Origin: Rhodospirillaceae bacterium
Lineage (GTDB): Bacteria > Pseudomonadota > Alphaproteobacteria > UBA6615
Assembly: GCA_018667335.1 (NCBI GenBank)
Contig: JABIVD010000032.1
Coordinates: 1 to 64,000, forward strand
Reading direction: 5' to 3'
DNA: 64,000 nucleotides
Below the pieces are notes generated by a model. It did no database searches, was not told the origin of the DNA, and saw nothing but the letters and a program-made list of their open reading frames with translations. The position numbers and the translations under genes were made by a program. Of the stretch, positions 1 through 7,580 are shown piece after piece (position 1 is the first letter of the stretch; every line of letters begins with the position of its first letter).

Positions 1-199
1 CAATCTGCTCAAGCGAGAACGGGTACGGCGCAGGACCTACAGTTCCCGGGCCGAGGCCCGGCAGGATGTGTTCGACTACATCGAGATGTTCTACAATCCT
101 CGGCGCAAGCACACGAAGAACGGGATGCTGTCGCCCGTCGAGTTCGAACGACAGCGCAAAACAGTCACCGAGGGTGTCTAGAAAACTCGGGGCTATTCA
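1..199 (+). mobile_element. Right end of an IS3-family insertion sequence
   Basis: The window begins inside an IS3-type element. It holds the last 59 codons of the transposase, then an 18-bp terminal sequence at 182-199 that, read inward on the minus strand, is TGAATAGCCCCGAGTTTT. This has the TGA start and GC-rich core expected of IS3-family terminal inverted repeats. The left end lies outside the window, so the target duplication cannot be checked. The element ends 16 bp before the dctP start codon and just before its ribosome binding site. Confidence 0.75.
2..181 (+). CDS. IS3-family transposase (OrfB), C-terminal fragment
   Basis: The frame is open from the window edge and ends at TAG 179-181. 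The C-terminal part of an rve/DDE integrase core is readable: an 'FDYIEMFYNPRRKHTKNGM' segment followed by LSPVEFERQR, which is the typical tail of IS3-family OrfB after the catalytic glutamate. OrfB catalyses strand transfer of the element. The protein is partial only because the window starts here, and nothing shows whether the complete copy is intact. The stop codon lies just before the terminal repeat, as usual in IS3 elements. Confidence 0.85.
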   Translation, partial: NLLKRERVRRRTYSSRAEARQDVFDYIEMFYNPRRKHTKNGMLSPVEFERQRKTVTEGV

Positions 200-215
200 G
201 CCCTGGGAGAACACG

Positions 216-1313
216 ATGATCAAATCAAAGACATTCCTCAAAAAGCTCGGTGCCGTCAGCGCCGGCGCCATCGTCGCGACGATGGCCCATGCGGGCGCGG
301 CAAATGCCGCCGAGACCATCAAGGTCGCCGCTATTGACGGTTATTCGCCCAAGTCACTTTGGGTGAAGGAATTCATCAACTACTACATCCCCGAGATCGA
401 CAAGCGGCTTGCCGCGACCGGCAACTACGAGATCGAGTGGAACCAGGCCTGGGGTCAGATCGTGAAGGTTCGCGGTGTGCTCGGCGGACTGGACAAGGGC
501 CTCGGCGACATTGGCGTCGTGACCACGGTGTTCCATGCCGACAAGGTGCCGTTGCAGCTCGTCGCCTATGCGACCCCGTTCGTGTCCAACGATCCGGGTC
601 TCGTTGCCAAGACGGTTGACGGTCTCGCCAACAAGCATCCGCAGTTCAAGGCGGCTTTCACCAAGTTCAACCAGGTCTATCTGACCAACCTGGCCGTTCT
701 GGACACCTATCAGATCTTCTCGAAGGATCCGATTACAAAGCTTTCGGACATGAAGGGCCTGAAGCTTGGTAGCGCCGGCCTGAACCTGCGCTGGCTCGAT
801 GGCTTCGGTGCCGCGGGTGTCGCGGGTAGCCTCGTGACCTATCACAACAAGGTCGGCACCGGTGTGCTCGACGGGTTCATGCTGTGGCCGGAAGCGGTTG
901 TCGGGCGCAAGATTTACGAAGTTGCGCCGTACATGCTGAAGGCCGACCTCGGAACGGCCAATTCCAAGGTGATCAGCGTCAATGCAGATTCCTGGAAGAG
1001 CTATCCGGAAGAAGTGCGCGTCGCCATGCAGGAAGCCGCATACGGCTATCGTGACAAGATGGGTGCAGATGCTCTGTCGGTGGCTGCCGCGAGCTACAAG
1101 GCGTTCGCAGAAAAGGGCGGCAAGATTACCGTCCTGGGCCAGGATCAGCGTCAGAAGTGGGCGGACGATATGCCCAACGTCGCCGCTGACTGGGTCGCCG
1201 CGCGCGAGAAGGAAGGCGCACCGGGTAGGGTCGTGATGGAGTCCTATATGAACACGATGCGGGCGGCCAAGCAGCCGATCCTGCGTCAGTGGGACAAAGA
1301 ACTCGGCTCCTAA
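216..1313 (+). CDS. TRAP transporter substrate-binding protein, DctP family
   Basis: Periplasmic binding protein of a tripartite ATP-independent transporter, 365 aa. The chosen ATG follows GGGAGA by 5 nt and opens a clear signal peptide (MIKSKTFLKKLG, hydrophobic core, ANA-AET cleavage). An earlier in-frame ATG at 66 lies inside the IS element and would not give a signal peptide. The DctP fold is recognisable by 'GDIGVVTTVFHADKVPL', 'KLSDMKGLKLGSAGLN' and the C-terminal 'GKITVL' strand. The position where carboxylate-binding DctP proteins usually have arginine (GLKiR) reads GLKLG here. The ligand is therefore uncertain. The two permease subunits follow directly. Confidence 0.9.
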   Translation: MIKSKTFLKKLGAVSAGAIVATMAHAGAANAAETIKVAAIDGYSPKSLWVKEFINYYIPEIDKRLAATGNYEIEWNQAWGQIVKVRGVLGGLDKGLGDIGVVTTVFHADKVPLQLVAYATPFVSNDPGLVAKTVDGLANKHPQFKAAFTKFNQVYLTNLAVLDTYQIFSKDPITKLSDMKGLKLGSAGLNLRWLDGFGAAGVAGSLVTYHNKVGTGVLDGFMLWPEAVVGRKIYEVAPYMLKADLGTANSKVISVNADSWKSYPEEVRVAMQEAAYGYRDKMGADALSVAAASYKAFAEKGGKITVLGQDQRQKWADDMPNVAADWVAAREKEGAPGRVVMESYMNTMRAAKQPILRQWDKELGS

Positions 1314-1337
1314 GCCGCAAACTCAAAGGGTTCGAAT

Positions 1338-1883
1338 ATGTCGGATCTAGCCGAAGGGGCGCCACCAGCGGGTGGCGCCCCCCAGGACTTGCTCGATCGC
1401 GTCCTGACCGTGATGAACACGGTCGGGTCGCTTTGGATTTTCGTCCTGATGGTGATGATCGACACCGACGCCTTCAGCCGGACTCTGTTCACCCATCCAA
1501 TCCATGGTGTGAACGAGTTGGTGGAGATGTCGATTGTCGGGATCGTCTTCATGCAGCTTGGCGATGCAACGCGACGCGGACGCCTGACCCGGTCTGACGG
1601 GTTCTATGGTCTGATGCAGCGCAAGGCGCCGAAGTTCGGACATGTGCTCGGGGCGACTTTTGATCTTCTGGGCGTCCTGTTTCTGGCCATCGTGCTCTAC
1701 GGCGCGGTCCCGGAGATGATCGATGCCTATGAGCGCAACTATTTCGTCGGTGAAGAGGGGCTGTTCACTGTTGTGGAATGGCCGATCAAGGCCGTCATCG
1801 TTCTCGGTTGCACCGTAACGTTGCTCCAGTTTCTGAAATTCGCCGTGCGGCACATCGTGCCGCTCGTGCGCGGCGCGCGTTAG
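1338..1883 (+). CDS. TRAP transporter small permease, DctQ family
   Basis: Small inner-membrane subunit of 181 aa. It shows four hydrophobic helices beginning at about residue 28, and the family's 'GVNELVEMSIVGIVFMQLGDATRRGRL' type region between helices 2 and 3. The start at 1338 has AAAGGG 8 nt upstream. Its first 25 residues are Ala/Gly/Pro-rich and are encoded by a strong hairpin (1356-1381), so an internal ATG at 1413 is a possible alternative start. It lies 24 nt after the binding-protein gene and 25 nt before the large permease gene, which indicates one operon. Confidence 0.88.
   Translation: MSDLAEGAPPAGGAPQDLLDRVLTVMNTVGSLWIFVLMVMIDTDAFSRTLFTHPIHGVNELVEMSIVGIVFMQLGDATRRGRLTRSDGFYGLMQRKAPKFGHVLGATFDLLGVLFLAIVLYGAVPEMIDAYERNYFVGEEGLFTVVEWPIKAVIVLGCTVTLLQFLKFAVRHIVPLVRGAR
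1356..1381 (+). promoter_or_regulatory. Perfect 11-bp hairpin at the start of dctQ
   Basis: GGGGCGCCACC at 1356-1366 and GGTGGCGCCCC at 1371-1381 are exact reverse complements with a 4-nt loop, lying 18 nt inside the dctQ reading frame. No T-tract follows, so it is not a standard terminator. It may protect the 3' end of the upstream binding-protein mRNA or reduce dctQ translation. That role is inference. Confidence 0.5.
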
Positions 1884-1908
1884 GCGCTCCGGAAGGGGAT
1901 TCCCGGTT

Positions 1909-3246
1909 ATGGGTGGTATTGAGGTCGGAATTATTTCGGTCGTCCTGATCGTTGCCCTGATTTATCTGGGGCTCTACATCCCCGTCGCGCTGGGCCTGGT
2001 GTCGTTTCTCGGCGTGTGGGTCATCCGCGACAACCCGAACATCGCTGTGGCGCTGCTGTCGGAATCGATAGGTGACACGATTTCCGAGCTGGTCTTTGCG
2101 TCGGTGCCTCTGTTTGCGCTCATGGGACTGATCGTGAGTAAGGCGGGGCTCGGCAAGGACGTCTATGAAGTCGCCAACTTCGCCTTTTACCGGGTCCGCG
2201 GAGGTCTCGGCATCGCGACCGTGGCTGCGAATGCGATCTTCGCCTCGATCACGGGCTCGTCGATTGCGTCGGCTTCGGTGTTCACCCGCGTTGCGGTGCC
2301 CGAAATGCGCCGCTTCGGCTACAAGACGCGCTTCACGGTTGGCGTGGTTGCGGGCTCGTCCGTGCTGGGCATGTTGATCCCGCCGTCAGCCATGCTGATT
2401 ATCTACGCGATCGTGACCGAGCAGTCGGTCGGACGCATGTTTATCGCCGGTATCATCCCGGGCATCCTGCTCGCGATCGCATTTGGCACCCTGATCCTGT
2501 TCATGGCCTATCTCGTGCCGCGCTTCGTCGGCGGCCAGGAGGCCGCGGGCGTCGCCGCAGAAGACTGGGCGAACCAGACCTGGTTGGATCTGGTCAAGAA
2601 AATCATCCCGGTCATCATTCTGGTTATGGTCGTGCTGGGTGGCATCTACGGTGGTGTATTCACGCCGACCGAAGCGGGTGCTGCCGGTTCACTTGCGGCG
2701 CTTGTGATCGCGGTGGCGAAGCGCGCCATGAGCTGGCGTGATCTATGGGAAGTGCTGGTCGAGACCGGCTACATCACCGCAACCATCCTGTTCCTGATCA
2801 TCTCGGCCTCCATGTACAGCCGGATGCTCGGCGTGGCCGCGCTGCCGACCGTGTTCGGCGAATGGCTCAATGGGTTTGATCTGTCACTCGGTCAGCTGAT
2901 GTTCATCTATGTGGTGCTGATGGTGCTGCTCGGGACGATCATCGAAACCGCCTCGATCATCCTGATCGTCGTCCCGTTATTCCTGGTTGTGCTCGAAAGT
3001 TTCAATGTCGACCTGGTCTGGTTCGGGATTGTGACGGTGGTTGGTGCCGAGATTGGCCTGCTGACCCCGCCGCTCGGGATTTCCTGTTTCGTGATCAAAA
3101 GCGCGATCAACGACCCGACGGTCTCGCTGTCGGATATCTTCGCCGGAGCGTTTCCGTTTGCGGTGACGATGTTCCTGGTCCTGCTGATTCTCATCACTTA
3201 TCCGCAACTCAGTCTGTTTCTTTTGGAAATCGGATACGCGAACTGA
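1909..3246 (+). CDS. TRAP transporter large permease, DctM family
   Basis: Large membrane subunit of 445 aa, the usual DctM length. It has about 12 hydrophobic segments. Family landmarks include 'VPLFALMGLIVSKAGLGKDVYEVANF', the loop 'ASITGSSIASASVFTRVAVPEM', 'GMLIPPSAMLIIYAIVTEQSVGRMF' and 'FTPTEAGAAGSLAALV'. It forms the cation-driven transport channel with the small permease. The start ATG has GGAAGGGGA upstream. It is the third gene of the binding-protein / small / large permease operon. Confidence 0.93.
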   Translation: MGGIEVGIISVVLIVALIYLGLYIPVALGLVSFLGVWVIRDNPNIAVALLSESIGDTISELVFASVPLFALMGLIVSKAGLGKDVYEVANFAFYRVRGGLGIATVAANAIFASITGSSIASASVFTRVAVPEMRRFGYKTRFTVGVVAGSSVLGMLIPPSAMLIIYAIVTEQSVGRMFIAGIIPGILLAIAFGTLILFMAYLVPRFVGGQEAAGVAAEDWANQTWLDLVKKIIPVIILVMVVLGGIYGGVFTPTEAGAAGSLAALVIAVAKRAMSWRDLWEVLVETGYITATILFLIISASMYSRMLGVAALPTVFGEWLNGFDLSLGQLMFIYVVLMVLLGTIIETASIILIVVPLFLVVLESFNVDLVWFGIVTVVGAEIGLLTPPLGISCFVIKSAINDPTVSLSDIFAGAFPFAVTMFLVLLILITYPQLSLFLLEIGYAN

Positions 3247-3282
3247 TCACGGGCGGATTTCTGCCTTTCGTGCGCTGGTTTT

Positions 3283-3323
3283 CCCCGGGTTGATTGCCCA
3301 TAATCACGGCAATCCAACCGGGG
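3283..3323 (+). promoter_or_regulatory. Long hairpin that covers the ribosome binding site of the deacetylase gene
   Basis: The left arm CCCCGGGTTGATTGCC (3283-3298) and right arm GGCAATCCAACCGGGG (3308-3323) pair at 14 of 16 positions around a 9-nt loop. The right arm contains most of GGGGGA (3320-3325), the only good ribosome binding site before the ATG at 3330. When folded the site would be masked. Confidence 0.5.
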
Positions 3324-3329
3324 GAAGTG

Positions 3330-4202
3330 ATGAAAATTTTCAAGGACCGTATTCCGTATTCAGCCATTGTCGATCGGCCCGCATGGAAGCTGCCCGATGG
3401 CAAACGCATGGCCGTGTGGATCATCGCCAATGTCGAAGACTGGGATATCGCCCGGCCCATGCCGCGCGTGGTTCTGCCGCCGCCCATGGGCGTGCCGCTG
3501 CTTCCCGATTTGCCCAACTGGGCATGGCATGAATACGGCATGCGTGTCGGCTTCTGGCGCATCCGCGATGCGCTGCGCGACCGCGGCATCATCCCGACGA
3601 TGGCGGTGAATGGCCGGGTCTGCGAGACCTACCCCCGTGTGGCCGAGGCCGCGCTCGAGCTCGGCTGGGAGTTCATGGGGCACGGCTACGTCCAGGGACC
3701 GATGCACAAGCATGATGACCAGCAGGAGCAGATCGATCGCGCCTGCGCCGCCATCGAGAAGTTCTCCGGCAAGAAGGTGCGGGGATGGGAAAGCCCCGGC
3801 ATGACCGAGACGTTCCAGACGATCGATTGCCTGAAGCGCGCCGGTATCGAGTATGTGGCCGACTGGGTGCTCGACGACCAGCCGGTTGAGATCGAAACCA
3901 CCGAAGGCCCCATGATGTCGGTGCCCTACACGGTCGAGACCAACGACATTTCCATGATGGCGCTGCAGCAGCATTCGTCCGACGAGATGTTCAAGCGTTC
4001 GAAGGACCAGTTCGACCGCCTCTACATGGAGAGTGAACATTCGACGCGGGTCATGTCGATCAGCCTGCACATGTATCTCACCGGCGCGCCGCATCGGATC
4101 AAATATTTCGAGGAGATCCTCGACTACATTCAGGGTCATTCGGACGTGGCGATCGTGCCGGGCGAGCAGATCATGGATTGGTACCGCGAAGCCCACGCTT
4201 AG
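3330..4202 (+). CDS. Polysaccharide deacetylase (NodB homology) family protein, cytoplasmic type
   Basis: A 290-aa protein of the carbohydrate esterase 4 / NodB superfamily, in the branch that includes PuuE-type allantoinases and related amide hydrolases. Visible landmarks are the N-terminal beta strand with acidic pair 'WIIANVEDWD', 'GWEFMGHGYVQGP' (metal His), 'RGWESPGMTET', and the late 'ISLHMYLTGAPHRI'. It has no signal peptide, so a small-molecule amide or N-acyl substrate in the cytoplasm fits better than cell-wall glycan. The start at 3330 was chosen over 3294 because GGGGGA lies 4 nt upstream; that site is folded into a hairpin. The gene follows the TRAP operon. Confidence 0.8.
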   Translation: MKIFKDRIPYSAIVDRPAWKLPDGKRMAVWIIANVEDWDIARPMPRVVLPPPMGVPLLPDLPNWAWHEYGMRVGFWRIRDALRDRGIIPTMAVNGRVCETYPRVAEAALELGWEFMGHGYVQGPMHKHDDQQEQIDRACAAIEKFSGKKVRGWESPGMTETFQTIDCLKRAGIEYVADWVLDDQPVEIETTEGPMMSVPYTVETNDISMMALQQHSSDEMFKRSKDQFDRLYMESEHSTRVMSISLHMYLTGAPHRIKYFEEILDYIQGHSDVAIVPGEQIMDWYREAHA

Positions 4203-4213
4203 GGATCGAGATC

Positions 4214-5143
4214 ATGGCCTTGCTGCTGACACCGCCCGTAAAGGGCACCCTCGAACATTGGCGTGACGGGATATTGCAGGAAATTCCCGATCTGGAGATC
4301 CGGCTTTGGCCGGATGTCGGCGATCCGGCTGACATTCGCTACGTGCTGATCGGCAAGTTTGACCTCGCGGACATGCCCGAGCTGCCCAATTTGCGGGTCA
4401 TGATGCCGATGTTCGCCGGGATCGAGTATCTGATCGCCCATCCCAACATGCCCGATGTGCCGTTGGTGCGGATCGGACCGCCGGGCGGTGATCCGGCGAT
4501 GACCGAATATGCCGTGCTCCATGTGCTGCGACACCATCGTCATATGCCCGACTATCTGGCCCAGCAGAGAGACAAGGTCTGGAATGCCATACCCCAGAAG
4601 CTGCCGCGCGATCAGCGGGTCGGGTTCATGGGCTTCGGCACGATGGCCGAGCCGCCCGCGCGGGCCTTGCACGGCATGGGCTTTGACGTCGCGGCCTGGG
4701 TGCGTAGCGATCGGCGCGACGCCGATATCGAGATGTTTTGTGGTCCCGACCGATTGCCCGATTTCCTCGCGCGGACCGACATCCTGGTGTGCCTGTTGCC
4801 GCTGACGGCGGAGACGAACGCGATGCTCAATGCGGAACGGTTCGCCCAGTTGCCCGAGGGCGCATCGGTCATAAATCTGGGGCGCGGGGCGCATCTGGTG
4901 GATGACGATCTGGTCGCCGCTCTCGATTCCGGCCATCTGGCGGGCGCGACCCTCGATGCGACCAACCCGGAGCCATTGCCGGCGGAGAGTCCGCTCTGGT
5001 TGCATGAGCAAGTCACAATCATGCCGCATACGGCGCGCAGGGTGCGCCCCGAAGATGTGGGCCCCCAGGTGGCGGAAGCCATTCGTCGGGATCGGGCAGG
5101 TGAGCCGCAACTTTGGGCCGTCGATCGGTCAGCAGGTTACTAG
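4214..5143 (+). CDS. D-isomer-specific 2-hydroxyacid dehydrogenase, GhrA-like (glyoxylate/hydroxypyruvate reductase)
   Basis: Predicted NAD(P)-dependent reductase of a 2-keto acid, 309 aa. The nucleotide-binding Rossmann motif GFGTMAEPPARAL lies near residue 140. The catalytic set is present: Arg in INLGRGAHLVDDDLV, Glu in the 'ATNPEPLPAESPLW' block, and His in MPHTARR. The closest match by pattern is the GhrA subgroup, with 'MMPMFAGIEYLI' in the substrate domain. The start ATG at 4214, 11 nt after the deacetylase stop, was preferred over an upstream in-frame ATG at 4178 inside that gene. Co-transcription with its neighbours is likely. Confidence 0.85.
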   Translation: MALLLTPPVKGTLEHWRDGILQEIPDLEIRLWPDVGDPADIRYVLIGKFDLADMPELPNLRVMMPMFAGIEYLIAHPNMPDVPLVRIGPPGGDPAMTEYAVLHVLRHHRHMPDYLAQQRDKVWNAIPQKLPRDQRVGFMGFGTMAEPPARALHGMGFDVAAWVRSDRRDADIEMFCGPDRLPDFLARTDILVCLLPLTAETNAMLNAERFAQLPEGASVINLGRGAHLVDDDLVAALDSGHLAGATLDATNPEPLPAESPLWLHEQVTIMPHTARRVRPEDVGPQVAEAIRRDRAGEPQLWAVDRSAGY

Positions 5144-5155
5144 GGAGATACGGAA

Positions 5156-5950
5156 ATGGCTTTATCAGACGCACAGGTGGCGCAGGCCGCCGATATTCTG
5201 GCGGGCGCCTTCAAGGCCCGCACCACCATTGATGGACTGCCAGCGGCGTGCGGCCCGGCGAATGCCGCCGAGGCGGTGCAGGTCCAGATTGCCATGCTCG
5301 AGCGGTTGGGGCTGAGCGCGGCGGGCTACAAGGCCGGTTTCACCAACCCGCCCATGCTGGAGAAGGCCGGTCCGGACGGCCCCATGGCCGGGGTCATGTT
5401 CGCGGATTTTACGGTTGCGAGCGGGGGCGTTCTGCAACGCGCGGATATGGGGCCGGGTTCGCTGATCGAGGCCGAGGTCTCGTTCCGCATGGGCGCCGAT
5501 CTGCCGGCCCGCGAAGGTGGCTACAGCGATGACGAAGTGATCGCGGCCGTCGACAGCGCGATCATCGGCATCGAGTTCGCCGTGCCGCGCATGAACGATC
5601 CACTCGGACAGCCGATGGTGCATCTGGCCGCCGACAATGGCGCGGCCATGGGGTTCGTCGCCGGGCCGGACATTCCCGACTGGCAGTCCCGCGACCTCAA
5701 GACGCTTGATATTGAACTCCTGTTTGATGGCGAAGTCGTTTCCGAAGGCCTGCCGCTGCCGGCGCGCTGCGACGAACGCTGGTCGCTCGCCTGGATCGTC
5801 AATCATTTCTGCGCGCGTGGCGTGGGGATCAAGGCCGGCGACTACATGACGACGGGTGCCGCTGCGACGCCGAAGCCGTTGGGCAACGCCAAGGACGTCG
5901 TGGCGCGGTTCGCCGGTGTCGGCGAAGTCCGCGTGACCGTTGAAGGCTGA
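5156..5950 (+). CDS. 2-keto-4-pentenoate hydratase / FAH-superfamily protein (MhpD-like)
   Basis: A 264-aa protein of the MhpD/hydratase branch of the fumarylacetoacetate hydrolase superfamily, which adds water to 2-hydroxypenta-2,4-dienoate-type acids or decarboxylates related keto acids. Visible marks are 'GYKAGFTNPPML', the metal-binding acidic triad region 'LIEAEVSFRMG' and 'VDSAIIGIEFAV', and the C-terminal 'GDYMTTGAAATPKPLGNAKD'. The ATG lies 12 nt after the dehydrogenase stop with GGGAGA upstream. Together with the preceding reductase it suggests processing of a short 2-keto acid. The exact substrate cannot be read from sequence. Confidence 0.82.
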   Translation: MALSDAQVAQAADILAGAFKARTTIDGLPAACGPANAAEAVQVQIAMLERLGLSAAGYKAGFTNPPMLEKAGPDGPMAGVMFADFTVASGGVLQRADMGPGSLIEAEVSFRMGADLPAREGGYSDDEVIAAVDSAIIGIEFAVPRMNDPLGQPMVHLAADNGAAMGFVAGPDIPDWQSRDLKTLDIELLFDGEVVSEGLPLPARCDERWSLAWIVNHFCARGVGIKAGDYMTTGAAATPKPLGNAKDVVARFAGVGEVRVTVEG

Positions 5951-6720
5951 CGCTGATCCGACTTTTTACATTCGCGCTCGCGGCGCTTCTGGTCATCGCC
6001 GTCGGCGTGCCCGCCCAGGGTGAGGACCTCGCTGCGCTGAAGAAGCGCCTGTTGCCGGGGATCAAGGGCGAGGACAATCGCCGGATCGTCGATTCCAGTG
6101 ATTATCCCTGGAGCGCGATCGGCCGGGTTAACACGCGGATCGGCGGCTTTTGCACCGGCACGGTGATCGGCCCGCGTGATGTCCTGACCGCAGCCCATTG
6201 CCTGTGGAACAAGCGTACCAGGAACTGGTTGCTCCCCGAGGCCATCAATTTTCTCGCCGGTTATCGTCGCGGCGATTTCATCGCCCACGGGAAGGTGGTG
6301 GACTACACGCTCGCCGATCCGTTGCTGACGCCCGATGACGGACCCCGGTTTCGTCCAAACGACTGGGCGATCCTGCGCCTCGCGGAGCCGATCGATGGGA
6401 TTACGGGGACGCTGACCCTGGGCCTTTCCGGGACCCCGGTGCAGCAATACCTCCAGGCCGGGTACAGCAAGGACAAGCCACACATCCTGACCCTCGACGA
6501 GGGGTGCCGGGTCGACGACAAGCCGGACAACGGCGGCCTGTTGTTTCATGGCTGCGACGCGGTGAGTGGTGATTCCGGCTCGCCGATCCTGGGGTTATCG
6601 GGCGATGCGCTGGTGGTGCTCGGCGTTCATGTTGCGACGGCGCCGCGAAAGAACGGGGAAAGTCTGGGCATCGCGATCCCGATCGATTCGGTCGCGGAGG
6701 GCGCGAATCCGACCCAGTAG
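5947..6720 (+). CDS. Secreted trypsin-like serine protease, apparent CTG start
   Basis: S1-family peptidase. The triad is clear: VLTAAHC (His), NDWAILRL (Asp) and GDSGSPILG (Ser), with cysteines that could pair. No ATG exists at the 5' end. The frame upstream of GTG 6007 encodes an obvious signal peptide (LTLIRLFTFALAALLVIAVG, then AQG), and an in-frame TGA at 5941-5943 bounds it. The only start-like codons are CTG 5947, ACG 5950 and CTG 5953. CTG 5947 overlaps the hydratase stop as CTGA, with GAAGG just before. GTG 6007 would give a protein with no export signal. A C-for-A base error turning ATG into CTG is equally possible. Confidence 0.8.
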   Translation: MTLIRLFTFALAALLVIAVGVPAQGEDLAALKKRLLPGIKGEDNRRIVDSSDYPWSAIGRVNTRIGGFCTGTVIGPRDVLTAAHCLWNKRTRNWLLPEAINFLAGYRRGDFIAHGKVVDYTLADPLLTPDDGPRFRPNDWAILRLAEPIDGITGTLTLGLSGTPVQQYLQAGYSKDKPHILTLDEGCRVDDKPDNGGLLFHGCDAVSGDSGSPILGLSGDALVVLGVHVATAPRKNGESLGIAIPIDSVAEGANPTQ

Positions 6721-6746
6721 GGCTTGTAAGGCGCAGGCGCGCGCCT

Positions 6747-7379
6747 ATGTCAGATGAACACGATTTTGGGGACACGCCGCCTATGGCTGAAGCTGACCGA
6801 CTGGAGACCAACGCCGTCCTCGACGGGTTGATCAACCGCAATTCGACACCGCCGCGCCTGTTCGACGGGGGCGAGCCGCCGCGCGCCGACATCGACCGGA
6901 TGCTGGATGCCGCGATGAGCGCGCCGGACCATGGTTTCGTACGACCCTGGCGCTTCCACATCATCGAGGGTGACGCGCGCGACAAGCTGGGCGGATTGTT
7001 CGCAGACGCGTTGCTGGAGCGTGATCCGTTTGCGCCGACGGCGGCCATCGAGAAAGAGAAGGGCCGCCCCTTGCGTGCGCCGACCATCATCGCGGTCTGC
7101 GCGAAGGTCGATCCGACGCGTGCGCCCAAGGTGCCGGTGATCGAACAGATCGTCGCCGCTGCGGCGGCGATGGAACATCTGGTGCTGGCGGCCCAGGCGA
7201 TGGGCTACGGCGCCATCGTGCTGACGGGCCGCAACGCCCACGACCCCATGGTCCGCAGGGCGTTTGATCTGGCTGGCGAGGATGAGCTTCTTGGCTTCGT
7301 CTATATCGGCTGCATCAGCGAACCGACACCGGCGAAGGAACGCCCGAACGCGGCAGATTTCACGAACGTCTGGTCGTAA
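6747..7379 (+). CDS. Nitroreductase family protein (YdjA-like)
   Basis: FMN-dependent oxidoreductase of the nitroreductase fold, 210 aa. Landmarks are 'AAMSAPDHGFVRPWRFHIIE' (FMN phosphate and substrate region), 'AAAAMEHLVLAAQAMGYGAI' (dimer helix) and the C-terminal 'GFVYIGCISEPTPAKERP'. This pattern is closest to the minimal YdjA/TdsD-like group. The start could be ATG 6747 or ATG 6783; neither has a strong ribosome binding site, and the first residues before 6783 are not conserved-looking. The gene follows the protease by 26 nt. No substrate is implied by context. Confidence 0.85.
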   Translation: MSDEHDFGDTPPMAEADRLETNAVLDGLINRNSTPPRLFDGGEPPRADIDRMLDAAMSAPDHGFVRPWRFHIIEGDARDKLGGLFADALLERDPFAPTAAIEKEKGRPLRAPTIIAVCAKVDPTRAPKVPVIEQIVAAAAAMEHLVLAAQAMGYGAIVLTGRNAHDPMVRRAFDLAGEDELLGFVYIGCISEPTPAKERPNAADFTNVWS

Positions 7380-7402
7380 TTTTTGATCTGGTATTCGTGC
7401 CG

Positions 7403-7555
7403 GAGATACGCGGGTCAAGCCCGCGTATGACGAACTGGTTGGCGCCGCAGGCCATTCCCTTATTCGTCATGCCCGGACTTGATCCGGGCATCTCACATAT
7501 GGATGTCGAGATGAGCCAGAAACAGAAATGGCCGGGTCGAAGCCCGGCCATGACG
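7403..7555. repeat. Cluster of three alphaproteobacterial short palindromic repeats (REP-like)
   Basis: Three hairpins lie between convergent genes. Unit 1: ATACGCGGG / CCCGCGTAT at 7406-7428 with loop TCAAG. Unit 2: ATGCCCGGA / TCCGGGCAT at 7469-7491 with loop CTTGA. Unit 3: ATGGCCGGG / CCCGGCCAT at 7528-7551 with loop TCGAAG. Each has a perfect 9-bp stem and a TGACG (or CGTCA) flank. Unit 2 is in the opposite orientation to 1 and 3. The family is the widespread 'CGTCATGCCCGG...CCGGGCAT' extragenic palindrome of alphaproteobacteria. Confidence 0.8.
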
Positions 7556-7580
7556 TTTTGATTTTGAGTCCGATGGGTTC

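Noticed and set aside
3360-4196. A 278-codon minus-strand frame opposite the deacetylase gene
   Set aside because: It mirrors the codon pattern of a high-GC gene and has no recognisable domain, while the plus strand has a clear family match.
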